Shown: positions 1 through 5,559, counted from the first letter of the stretch. The stretch is DNA of 7,608 nucleotides from Clostridia bacterium (GCA_017556885.1 JAFYLV010000115.1:1-7608), one strand, 5' to 3'. Notes: generated by a model not told the origin, from the letters alone. Program-made: numbers and translations.

Positions 1-2
1 AC

Positions 3-34
3 AGTGGCGGACCGGTAAGGTCAGCCACTTTTTT
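3..34. terminator. Probable bidirectional terminator at the left edge
   Basis: An inverted repeat pairs AGTGGC (3-8) with GCCACT (24-29) and GACC (10-13) with GGTC (19-22), with one mismatch (9/23) and a 5-base loop. On the plus strand it runs into six T (29-34), the layout of an intrinsic terminator for a gene ending left of the window. On the minus strand it lies just past the MATE stop codon and is preceded by a run of A, so it could also end the MATE transcript. The T-tract for that direction would lie outside the window. Confidence 0.7.
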
Positions 35-1409
35 ACTGTTCTCTTTCTTTTTTGCGGATTTCCCGCAGAAGCCGTATCAGCAGTCCGCCCGCAAGCAGCG
101 CCGCAAGGGCATTGACACCGACGAAGTTAAACCAGATACCGTCCAGATCAAAGCTCCAAAGTGCCCCAAGCAATACCACAGGGAACACGAAAGCCGTTGC
201 CACCGACAGAACCGTTGCCTGCAGGGGTTTCCCAATGGCACTGAAGAAGCTCTGCGTCGTCACCGCGATCCAGCGGAAGAGATAGGCAAAGCAGAAAAGC
301 CGTATCGCATGGGTAGACATGGTAAGCAGGCGCACATCTTCCGCGTTGACAAACCAGGATGCCACCAGATCCGGGAAGAAAAAGAGGAAGGATGTAGATA
401 CAAGACCGATGACCGCCGTTCCCGTGAAGGCACATCCGGCGATTTTCTTTACTCTGCCGTAGTTTTTTGCTCCCCAGTTGAATCCAAGCGCCGGAGAAAG
501 GGAATCTGCAACACCGTAAAGAAGCGGCCAGCAAAGATCGCTTGCATACATCAGCACCGCATATACGGCCACCGCCGTGGTTCCGCCGCCCTCGCCGAGA
601 AGCTTCAGGCCGAGGGTCATCAGGGAGATATTGACGAGAATGGAGGTCACACGTCCGGAAATATTGCTTAAAAACACCGGAGAGCCGCAGGCGGCGATCT
701 CACGGAGTATGGCAAAGCTGAACTTCGGGCGCGCAAATTTCAGAAGTGCCTCCCCGCGGATAAAGGGGATCATGGCGATAATGGCACAGCCCGACATAGA
801 TAGGGACACCGCCAGCGCCGAGCCCACCACATCCATATGGCAGACCAGCAGCAGGAAGGCAAGCAGGCCCATGGTGACGAGGTTTGAGCCGACGTTGATG
901 ATCATGCTCGTCTTGACGAAGCCGCTGATGCGCAGGAAGTTATCCGCCGCAAAAAAGAGAGTTGCCAGCGGACCGCAGAGGGCACAGGTACGCAGGTATT
1001 TGACGGAGGTGACGAGCAACTCGCCGTCCGCACCCATCATCCGGGCCAGCGGCTCCGCCGCAAAGAACATGATGCTTCCCATCAGCACCGCCGCAAGAAA
1101 AATCATAATGACCGCACAGGAAAAAACGTTGTTTGCCGTGTCGTGGTCTCCCTTTCCCAGCGCGATGGATATAGGGGCTGAGGCACCCACACCGATAAGA
1201 TCCGCCAGGGAAAAGTTGATCATCACCAGCGGCATGGCGATATTGATGGCGGCAAAGGCGCTCTCTCCAAGGGTCTGGCCGATGAATATGCCTTCCACGA
1301 TGCTATACAGAGACATAGCAAACATGCTGATCATGCCGGGCATCGCCACTACAAAAAATAGCCGCCACGGCTTCATCGCGGCATACATTTCTTCTGTCGG
1401 GGTTCTCAT
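33..1409 (-). CDS. MATE-family multidrug/metabolite efflux transporter
   Basis: This is an integral-membrane exporter of the MATE (MatE/NorM/MepA/DinF) family, which uses Na+ or H+ gradients to expel cationic drugs or metabolites; the substrate cannot be read from sequence. From the preferred start the protein has 458 residues, the usual MATE length. It has about twelve hydrophobic segments in two homologous halves, and the N-terminal KPWRLFFVVAMPGMISM segment followed by YSIVEGIFIG is typical of the family. A further in-frame ATG lies at 1445, but the predicted start of transcription (about 1453) would leave only about 8 bases of leader and no ribosome binding site. The ATG at 1409 has GGAG 11 bases upstream (1421-1424) and begins MRTPTEEMYAAMKPWR, so I prefer it. 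The gene is monocistronic, with its own promoter and a hairpin just past the stop. It lies behind the SPFH operon but is separated from it by a terminator. Confidence 0.93.
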   Translation of the reverse strand: MRTPTEEMYAAMKPWRLFFVVAMPGMISMFAMSLYSIVEGIFIGQTLGESAFAAINIAMPLVMINFSLADLIGVGASAPISIALGKGDHDTANNVFSCAVIMIFLAAVLMGSIMFFAAEPLARMMGADGELLVTSVKYLRTCALCGPLATLFFAADNFLRISGFVKTSMIINVGSNLVTMGLLAFLLLVCHMDVVGSALAVSLSMSGCAIIAMIPFIRGEALLKFARPKFSFAILREIAACGSPVFLSNISGRVTSILVNISLMTLGLKLLGEGGGTTAVAVYAVLMYASDLCWPLLYGVADSLSPALGFNWGAKNYGRVKKIAGCAFTGTAVIGLVSTSFLFFFPDLVASWFVNAEDVRLLTMSTHAIRLFCFAYLFRWIAVTTQSFFSAIGKPLQATVLSVATAFVFPVVLLGALWSFDLDGIWFNFVGVNALAALLAGGLLIRLLREIRKKEREQ

Positions 1410-1459
1410 AACCGATTTTTCTCCATCCTGATATTGCGTCTTCATTTGAAACCTTATAT

Positions 1460-1487
1460 AGTATAGCGGTTATGCCAACAATGTCAA
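1460..1487 (-). promoter_or_regulatory. Sigma-A promoter of the MATE gene
   Basis: The minus strand reads TTGACA (1487-1482), a 16-base spacer, then TATACT (1465-1460). The -35 box is a perfect consensus and begins only 3 bases beyond the upstream terminator stem. Predicted transcription start is near 1453, which places the ATG at 1445 almost at the 5' end and favours translation from 1409. Confidence 0.8.
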
Positions 1488-1490
1488 GCG

Positions 1491-1526
1491 ATAAAAGAGA
1501 GAAGCCTCACGGCTTCTCTCTTTTAT
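1491..1526 (-). terminator. Terminator of the SPFH/ribbon-helix-helix operon
   Basis: A perfect 16-bp stem (1491-1506 with 1511-1526) closes a 4-base loop. The arms begin ATAAAAGAGAG and end CTCTCTTTTAT, so each transcribed strand finishes its 3' arm with a TTTTAT run. It lies 10 bases past the stop of the ribbon-helix-helix gene and separates that operon from the MATE promoter. The symmetric A/T flanks would let it work in both directions. Confidence 0.85.
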
Positions 1527-1536
1527 TATACCTATT

Positions 1537-1734
1537 TCAGATATCCAGCTCAATGGGCTTATCCAGCTCCTCGGAGACGTATTTCCCATCCTTTTTTCGC
1601 TGACGGACGCATTCCGTCAGCAGATATTCGATCTGCCCGTTGACCGAGCGGAAATCGTCCTCCGCCCAGGCGGCAATGGCGGCATAGAGCTTTGCCGACA
1701 GCCGCAGCGGCACCTGCTTCTTATCCCCGTCCAT
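1537..1734 (-). CDS. Small Arc-type ribbon-helix-helix DNA-binding protein
   Basis: A 65-residue protein with the layout of an Arc/MetJ-type ribbon-helix-helix fold: a short N-terminal beta strand (KQVPLRLS, residues 6-13), helix A (AKLYAAIAAWAEDDF), a turn, and helix B (SVNGQIEYLLTECVRQRKK). The strand residues would enter the DNA major groove of a dimer. A charged tail (about residues 48-65) follows. The RSVNGQIEYLL stretch is characteristic of a Firmicute subgroup annotated as Arc-family DNA-binding proteins. The start ATG (1734-1732) shares its A with the TGA stop of the upstream SPFH gene (TGATG), indicating translational coupling; CGGAAG about 10 bases upstream is a weak ribosome binding site. 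An in-frame TTG at 1737 would add one residue and is less likely. I infer that it may bind the 11-base-phased boxes in its own operon promoter. A role other than transcription control is not excluded. Confidence 0.85.
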   Translation of the reverse strand: MDGDKKQVPLRLSAKLYAAIAAWAEDDFRSVNGQIEYLLTECVRQRKKDGKYVSEELDKPIELDI

Positions 1735-2756
1735 CAATACAGGCTTCCGGAATTGACCACGGGCTGTGCATCATGGTTGCCGCAGAGCACCACCAGGAGG
1801 TTGGAGACCATGGCTGCCTTGCGCTCCTCATCCAGATGCACAATTTCCTTCTCGGAAAGGCGCTCCAGCGCCATTTCCACCATACCGACGGCACCGTCCA
1901 CGATCATCTTGCGGGCATCAATGATGGCGGAAGCCTGCTGACGCTGCAGCATGACGGCGGCAATCTCCGGAGCATAGGCAAGATAGGTGATCCGCGCCTC
2001 GATGATCTCGAGACCCGCGGCAGCCACCTTCTGCTGGATCTCCTCCTTGATGCGGCCGGCCACCACTTCGCTGGAGCCGCGCAGGCTGCCTTCGTCGGCC
2101 ACTCCGTCACCGGTGGTGTCCACGTTGGGCGCGATGTCATAGGGATACAAACGTACGATGTTGCGCAGGGCGCTGTCGCACTGCAGAGAAAGATATTCCT
2201 TGTAGTTGTCCACCTCAAAGACGGCCTTCGCGGTGTCCACCACGCGCCAGATAACGGCGATACCGATCTCCACGGGGTTACCGAGGCAGTCGTTGATCTT
2301 CTGACGGCTGTTGTTGAGGGTCATGGCCTTCAGGGAAATTTTCTTGTTGACGATCTCCGCCTGCTGCGCACCCGAAGCCCCTACAACCACACGCTTGGGA
2401 GCGTTGTCTACATCGCCGCTCTGGTTGAGCTTGGTCTTTGCCGCAGGATTAACGGCGGTGCAGAAGGGATTGACGAAGAAGAAACCGTCCCCCTTCAAGG
2501 TGCCGACATACTTGCCAAACAGGGTGAGCACCAGCGCCTCCTGGGGGCCAACGACCTTAAGACCCAGCAGGGGGATCCAGCCCAGGCACATCCAGATCAT
2601 GCTGACAATAAAGACCGGAAGACCCGCAACGGCCACGCCTGCATCCATCATCATCCCGCCGAAGACAATACCGGCGACGGCCACCAGCCAAAGCAGAATG
2701 GTCAAAAGCATGACAAGCATGCCGTTTTTCTTCCGGTTTAAAACGATTTCTTTCAA
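1734..2756 (-). CDS. SPFH/band-7 domain membrane protein
   Basis: A 340-residue member of the SPFH (stomatin/prohibitin/flotillin/HflK) superfamily, whose members form oligomeric scaffolds at membranes. Two hydrophobic segments at about residues 13-35 and 40-63 anchor it. The band-7 domain begins near residue 66 (LKVVGPQEALVLTLFGKYVGTL), continues through PVEIGIAVIWRVVDTAKAVF (161-180), and ends in a helical, probably coiled-coil stretch (about 230-310) with AAAGLEIIEARITYLAYAPE. The tail NHDAQPVVNSGSLY resembles that of other Firmicute SPFH proteins of this type. The start is a TTG with a perfect AGGAGG 8 bases upstream (2770-2765); there is no suitable ATG nearby. It is the first gene of a two-gene operon and its stop overlaps the ribbon-helix-helix start. 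The biological role of this subgroup is not known to me; membrane-stress or microdomain functions are inferred from the superfamily only. Confidence 0.92.
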   Translation of the reverse strand: MKEIVLNRKKNGMLVMLLTILLWLVAVAGIVFGGMMMDAGVAVAGLPVFIVSMIWMCLGWIPLLGLKVVGPQEALVLTLFGKYVGTLKGDGFFFVNPFCTAVNPAAKTKLNQSGDVDNAPKRVVVGASGAQQAEIVNKKISLKAMTLNNSRQKINDCLGNPVEIGIAVIWRVVDTAKAVFEVDNYKEYLSLQCDSALRNIVRLYPYDIAPNVDTTGDGVADEGSLRGSSEVVAGRIKEEIQQKVAAAGLEIIEARITYLAYAPEIAAVMLQRQQASAIIDARKMIVDGAVGMVEMALERLSEKEIVHLDEERKAAMVSNLLVVLCGNHDAQPVVNSGSLY

Positions 2757-2782
2757 CTCAGTTTCCTCCTGTCATTCTTGTT

Positions 2783-2810
2783 GATATCTAAATGATATCA
2801 CAACGATATT
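2783..2810 (-). promoter_or_regulatory. Putative operator: three GATATC-like boxes at 11-base period
   Basis: Three boxes start at 2783 (GATATC), 2794 (GATATC) and 2805 (GATATT on the plus strand), exactly 11 bases apart, so all face the same side of the helix. Since GATATC is self-complementary, the array can also be read as TGATATC-N5-GATATCA inverted repeats. The boxes cover the promoter spacer, the -10 element and the predicted transcription start, the usual place for a repressor site. Ribbon-helix-helix repressors typically bind repeated short boxes, and this operon encodes one. The match of protein to site is inference. Confidence 0.6.
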
Positions 2811-2820
2811 CCTCTGTCAA
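2792..2820 (-). promoter_or_regulatory. Sigma-A promoter of the SPFH/ribbon-helix-helix operon
   Basis: The minus strand reads TTGACA (2820-2815), a 17-base spacer, then TATCAT (2797-2792). The spacing is optimal and the -35 is a perfect consensus. Predicted start is near 2785, giving a leader of about 29 bases that includes the AGGAGG ribosome binding site at 2770-2765. Confidence 0.82.
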
Positions 2821-2830
2821 GAAATTTCTG

Positions 2831-2867
2831 TAAAAAACCGGGCAGCAGAAATCTGCTGCCCGGTTTT
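2831..2867 (-). terminator. Intrinsic terminator of the yegP-like gene
   Basis: A 16-bp stem (2834-2849 with 2852-2867, arm AAAACCGGGCAGCAGA) closes a minimal 2-base loop that in practice opens to four. On the minus strand it ends in TTTTTTA (2837-2831), a textbook U-tract. It lies 20 bases past the stop codon and 10 bases before the -35 box of the next operon. Confidence 0.92.
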
Positions 2868-2886
2868 CGGGATATGAACTCTTGGA

Positions 2887-3255
2887 TTATTCGGTGACGA
2901 CTTCCGCGTCGGCGGCATTCTTCTTGGTGGACTCAATACCGTTGAGGCAGCTGTCCTCAGCCTTGTAGCCCTCGCTGACAGCGATGATCTCACCGTTGGT
3001 GGCCTTCAGGCGGAAGCGGTACTCACCGGCCTTGTCGGTGTAGACCTCGAACTTGGGATGCTTGACGGTCTCATAGCCTTCCTTGGTCTGGTTCTCGATG
3101 CCGGCAACGGGGGCATTCTTCTGCACGCTCTCAACACCGTTCTTGCAGGCGGCGAGGGTAGTGTAAACCTCCGAGGTGGCAACGACCTGTCCGTTTCCGG
3201 CCTTCAGATCGAACTTGAAGCCCGATGCGGTCTCACGAATGACAAACTTACCCAT
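2887..3255 (-). CDS. yegP: YegP-type protein with two DUF1508 repeats
   Basis: A 122-residue acidic, soluble protein made of two tandem DUF1508 (YegP) modules. Module 1 spans about residues 2-50 (FVIRETASGFKFDLKAGNG, then CKNGVESVQKNAP). Module 2 spans about 68-115 (FEVYTDKAGEYRFRLKATNG, then CLNGIESTKKNAA). Each has the signature of an F-x-F/L strand, a K-A-x-N-G turn and the N-G-[VI]-E-S helix. The repeats are clearly homologous and suggest internal duplication. The family is small and widespread; its biochemical role is not established, and a stress-related role has been suggested for some members. The ATG has GGGAGG 8 bases upstream. Transcription starts from a near-consensus promoter immediately behind the sugar-kinase gene and ends at a strong terminator, implying a highly expressed single-gene unit. 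The symbol is used by homology to the E. coli gene. Confidence 0.93.
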   Translation of the reverse strand: MGKFVIRETASGFKFDLKAGNGQVVATSEVYTTLAACKNGVESVQKNAPVAGIENQTKEGYETVKHPKFEVYTDKAGEYRFRLKATNGEIIAVSEGYKAEDSCLNGIESTKKNAADAEVVTE

Positions 3256-3292
3256 GTTTCTTTCCTCCCAATTTTTAAATAGGTATATGTTT

Positions 3293-3321
3293 ATTATACG
3301 GATTATTTTACAGGATTACAA
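3293..3321 (-). promoter_or_regulatory. Strong sigma-A promoter of the yegP-like gene
   Basis: The minus strand reads TTGTAA (3321-3316), a 17-base spacer, then a perfect TATAAT (3298-3293). The surrounding DNA is very A/T-rich. The -35 box begins only 5 bases past the stop codon of the sugar-kinase gene, and no hairpin lies between the two genes. Confidence 0.85.
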
Positions 3322-3326
3322 GAGGT

Positions 3327-4256
3327 TTATGCTAAATCGATCCGAACTTCGCCGCAAAGTCGGCGAACGCATTCCACATCGGGCGCATCGGTACCGGGCA
3401 GCATGACGGAGGCCGCGCCCATGGCCATGCTGAGCCGCACCGTCTCTTCCGCCCCAAGCCCCCGCTCCGCGGCAAAGGCCAGCGCCGCCACCATAGAATC
3501 ACCGGCGCCGACGGTGCTCTTTACCGGCACCGAAAGAGGCTCCGCAGAGAAGCTGCCCTCCTCGGTGAGGAAGATCGCGCCTGCGCCGCCGCGGGAAATG
3601 ACTACCCGGCCGACGCCCGCCGCGCGAAGTGCCTCGCCCGCCCGGAGCAAAGCTGCCGGGTCCTCCGCATCCACCCCCGCAAGGGCGGCAAGCTCCTCGT
3701 GATTGGGCTTGATGAGCCAGGGTTTCTGTGCAAGACCCAGGCGCAGCGCCTCACCGTCCGCATCCAGAATGACCCGGGCACCGCAGGCCGAGAAGCGGGC
3801 ACACCACGCGGCGTACAGACCCTTGTCCGCCCCGCGGGGCAGACTGCCGGAAAGGATAACGGTATCTCCCGGGCGGAGTTTTTCCGCAATGCGCTCCCGC
3901 AGGCGCGCAAGCACCTCCTCCGGAACCTCCGGCCCGGGCTCGTTGATATCCGTGTTCTCACCGCGGAGAGGATCTGCGATCTTCAGATTGGTGCGGGTCT
4001 CCCCCGGCACCTCCTCGCAGAGCACGCCGATGCCCGCGCTCTCCAGATATTCCCGGCACTTCCGCCCCGCGCCGCCCGCAAGGATCACGGCGGCGGTGCT
4101 TTCCGCACCAAGGGCGCGCAGACAGCGGCTGACGTTGATGCCCTTGCCGCCCACGTCCTCCCGCAGGCTTTCAATGCGGTTGAGCGTCCCGGCACGGAAG
4201 CCGGATATGACCGCCGTCTTGTCGATGGCGGGATTTAACGTAACTGTGTAGATCAT
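3327..4256 (-). CDS. 1-phosphofructokinase-type PfkB sugar kinase
   Basis: A 309-residue cytosolic kinase of the PfkB/ribokinase family, closest in pattern to the FruK/LacC group that phosphorylates fructose-1-phosphate or tagatose-6-phosphate. Visible motifs are the N-terminal TVTLNPAID (4-12), the glycine-rich GGKGINVSRCLRALG (36-50), TRTNLKI (87-93) followed by NTDINEPGP (101-109), GSLPRG (137-142), KPNHEEL (183-189) and the ATP/anion-hole signature VGAGDSMVAA (249-258) with catalytic Asp253. Length matches FruK. The reading frame stays open upstream to 4337, but that part crosses the promoter and the previous gene's terminator; the ATG at 4256 has GGGAGG 9 bases upstream and gives the conserved N-terminus. 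FruK is usually in an operon with a fructose PTS transporter and a DeoR-type regulator. Here it stands alone, so the substrate is uncertain. Confidence 0.93.
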   Translation of the reverse strand: MIYTVTLNPAIDKTAVISGFRAGTLNRIESLREDVGGKGINVSRCLRALGAESTAAVILAGGAGRKCREYLESAGIGVLCEEVPGETRTNLKIADPLRGENTDINEPGPEVPEEVLARLRERIAEKLRPGDTVILSGSLPRGADKGLYAAWCARFSACGARVILDADGEALRLGLAQKPWLIKPNHEELAALAGVDAEDPAALLRAGEALRAAGVGRVVISRGGAGAIFLTEEGSFSAEPLSVPVKSTVGAGDSMVAALAFAAERGLGAEETVRLSMAMGAASVMLPGTDAPDVECVRRLCGEVRIDLA

Positions 4257-4286
4257 CGTTTTCTGCCTCCCGGATAGTTCCCTTTT

Positions 4287-4315
4287 ATTGTACCACTCCG
4301 TCCCGCGTTTCGCAA
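4287..4315 (-). promoter_or_regulatory. Sigma-A promoter of the PfkB kinase gene
   Basis: The minus strand reads TTGCGA (4315-4310), a 17-base spacer, then TACAAT (4292-4287). The -35 begins 1 base after the T-tract of the cotJ terminator. Predicted start near 4280 gives a leader of about 25 bases containing GGGAGG. Confidence 0.72.
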
Positions 4316-4316
4316 G

Positions 4317-4350
4317 AAAAAAGGCAGAGGGCGGCACACCTGCCGCCCTC
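4317..4350 (-). terminator. Intrinsic terminator of the cotJ operon
   Basis: A 10-bp GC-rich stem (GAGGGCGGCA at 4327-4336 paired with 4341-4350) has a 4-base loop. It can extend by two pairs, one a G-U wobble. On the minus strand it is followed shortly by TTTTTT (4322-4317). It lies 13 bases past the cotJC stop. Confidence 0.88.
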
Positions 4351-4363
4351 CGGGGATATCATC

Positions 4364-4975
4364 TTATTTTCTGCCGCAGCCCTTGTCGTAGCCGGGGTTG
4401 CAGGCATAGAGATTGCGGGAATTGAGATGATCCTTGACCATGCCGAGAGCTTCGCCAAAGCGCTGGTAGTGCACGATCTCCCGCTCCCGGAGGAAGCGGA
4501 TGGGATCGATAACGTCGGGATCGTCCATCAGACGGAGGATGTTGTCATAGGTGGTACGCGCCTTCTGCTCCGCGCCCATGTCCTCGTGCAGATCGGTGAT
4601 GGGATCGCCCTTGGACTGGAAGGTGGAGGCACAGAAGGGCATACCGCTGGCCGCCTGCGGCCAAACACCTACGGTGTGATCCACAAAATAATCCGCAAAT
4701 CCCTGGGCCTTGATCTGCTCCGGGGTCAGGTCACGGGTGAGCTGGTGCACGATGGCGCAAACGATCTCGAGGTGGGCAAGCTCCTCCGTGCCGATATCGG
4801 TCAGAAGACCTGCCACCGGGCGGTAAGGCATGGCAAAGCGCTGGGAAAGATAGCGCATACTGGCACCGAGCTCGCCGTCGGGACCTCCGTACTGGGTGAT
4901 GATGATCTTGGCCGCCGCCGCGTTGGGGCATTTGATCTTAACGGGGTACTGCAGCCGTTTCTCATAGGTCCACAT
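4364..4975 (-). CDS. cotJC: CotJC, manganese-catalase-family spore coat protein
   Basis: A 203-residue homologue of the spore coat protein CotJC, beginning MWTYEKRLQYPVKI as in Bacillus and Clostridia. The fold is the ferritin-like four-helix bundle of manganese catalases, which convert hydrogen peroxide to water and oxygen at a di-manganese centre. The predicted ligands are all present: Glu35 (GPDGELGA), Glu65 and His68 (GTEELAHLE), Glu136 (HEDMGAEQKAR) and His169 (REREIVHYQRF). The spacings of 3 (65-68) and 33 (136-169) fit the known catalase ligand pattern, so enzyme activity is plausible. The C-terminal tail (residues about 185-203) adds ACNPGYDKGCGRK with two cysteines, beyond the end of the Bacillus subtilis protein. 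It is the third gene of cotJABC; AAGGAGG 8 bases upstream overlaps the cotJB stop, and only 3 bases separate the two genes. Expression is expected in the mother cell during sporulation (known for B. subtilis). Confidence 0.96.
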   Translation of the reverse strand: MWTYEKRLQYPVKIKCPNAAAAKIIITQYGGPDGELGASMRYLSQRFAMPYRPVAGLLTDIGTEELAHLEIVCAIVHQLTRDLTPEQIKAQGFADYFVDHTVGVWPQAASGMPFCASTFQSKGDPITDLHEDMGAEQKARTTYDNILRLMDDPDVIDPIRFLREREIVHYQRFGEALGMVKDHLNSRNLYACNPGYDKGCGRK

Positions 4976-4978
4976 CTC

Positions 4979-5242
4979 TTACGCCTCCTTTTCCCAGGGC
5001 CAGGGGCCCTCCACCCAGTTCCATCCGGTGCGACCGCCGGCGCTGTAGGAAACAATGGGACCGACGTTCATGCGGTATTCCTCCAGAAGCGCCTCCCGCT
5101 TCTTTCGCAGGGTCACGAATTCTGCCAGCGCCTCCCCGTTTTCGGGGTGGGTATCCAGATAGAGCCGCAGTTCATCCATGGCAAAGCTTACCTGATCGAT
5201 GGCACCGAGCAGGGTACGCGCATTTCCGTTTGCGTTATACAC
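4979..5242 (-). CDS. cotJB: CotJB, spore coat protein
   Basis: An 87-residue coat protein of the CotJB family, matching the usual family length. The helical N-terminal half contains LLGAIDQVSFAMDELRLYLD (about 10-29), followed by THPENGEALAEF. The end NWVEGPWPWEKEA carries the family's tryptophan-rich PWPWE motif. I place the start at GTG 5242, which has GGGAGG 6 bases upstream (5254-5249). The frame is open further upstream to an ATG at 5359, but that stretch is the cotJA gene read in another frame and encodes an arginine/proline-rich nonsense sequence. The first 8 bases overlap the end of cotJA (GTGTATAA), consistent with translational coupling. CotJB is thought to assemble with CotJA and CotJC in the spore coat inner layers. 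Confidence 0.93.
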   Translation of the reverse strand: MYNANGNARTLLGAIDQVSFAMDELRLYLDTHPENGEALAEFVTLRKKREALLEEYRMNVGPIVSYSAGGRTGWNWVEGPWPWEKEA

Positions 5243-5402
5243 GGCGCACCTCCCGTCCCGCCTCAAAGGGCAGATCCAGCGCCTCAAAGAGTGTCCCCCG
5301 GCAGAGCGCCTTCTCCAGGGGATAAAGCTTTTCAAACCGTTGGGAGGGCACAGTCGCAAAGGCCAGCGTCAGATTGCATCCGCCGGCATTGTTCTGATAC
5401 AT
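5235..5402 (-). CDS. cotJA: CotJA, short spore coat-associated protein
   Basis: A 55-residue ORF that a 60-residue cutoff would miss. It begins MYQNNAGGCNLTLAFATVPS and continues QRFEKLYPLEKALCRGTLF, ending EALDLPFEAGREVRRV. The PLEKALCRGTLFEALDLPF part matches the conserved CotJA core (compare the EALKKGTLWPALYDPY region of the Bacillus protein). It is the first gene of cotJABC, and its TAA overlaps the GTG of cotJB by 8 bases. The ATG at 5402 is the only start after an in-frame TGA upstream. The ribosome binding site is weak: AAAGGA lies about 12 bases away. CotJA is reported to be needed for coat assembly of CotJC in B. subtilis. The short clostridial form lacks the proline-rich N-terminus of the Bacillus protein. 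Confidence 0.9.
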   Translation of the reverse strand: MYQNNAGGCNLTLAFATVPSQRFEKLYPLEKALCRGTLFEALDLPFEAGREVRRV

Positions 5403-5530
5403 ACGTTGTCTGCATCCTTTCCGAAAGCATTGATGGAAGCGGCCGCCTCATACCATTCTATGCCCCGAACACCGCCGCAGCGCATTTACGGGCGGCGCGG
5501 TGATTTCCATGCTCTTTTTTGGATGAAAGG

Positions 5531-5559
5531 TTGTATTTCCACCGGGGGTTTGTTATAAT
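5531..5559 (+). promoter_or_regulatory. Sigma-A promoter of the aldo/keto reductase operon
   Basis: The plus strand reads TTGTAT (5531-5536), a 17-base spacer containing a G5 run, then a perfect TATAAT (5554-5559). Predicted start near 5566 gives a leader of about 67 bases. The promoter lies in the 230-base divergent region shared with cotJA. I saw no convincing operator or riboswitch in the rest of that region. Confidence 0.82.

Noticed and set aside
577..1431. Plus-strand open frame (284 codons) opposite the MATE gene
   Set aside because: It is a shadow of the transporter: no ribosome binding site, no promoter and no family pattern.
1692..2741. Long plus-strand open frame (349 codons) opposite the SPFH gene
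   Set aside because: It is antisense to a clear SPFH protein with promoter and ribosome binding site. Its product is histidine/aspartate-rich low-complexity sequence with no recognisable motif and no ribosome binding site.
4257..4337. N-terminal extension of the PfkB kinase to the ATG at 4337
   Set aside because: The extension would cross the promoter and the cotJ terminator. The conserved family N-terminus begins at 4256 behind a good ribosome binding site.
5455..5462. CATAGAAT on the minus strand upstream of cotJA as a sigma-E -10 element
   Set aside because: The -10 resembles the sporulation sigma-E consensus and B. subtilis cotJ is sigma-E dependent. However, the DNA 13-16 bases upstream is GC-rich with no matching -35, so I do not list it as a feature.
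4427..5503. Plus-strand open frame (358 codons) opposite cotJA-cotJB-cotJC
   Set aside because: It runs antisense across three recognisable coat genes and the intergenic region. The sequence shows no domain.
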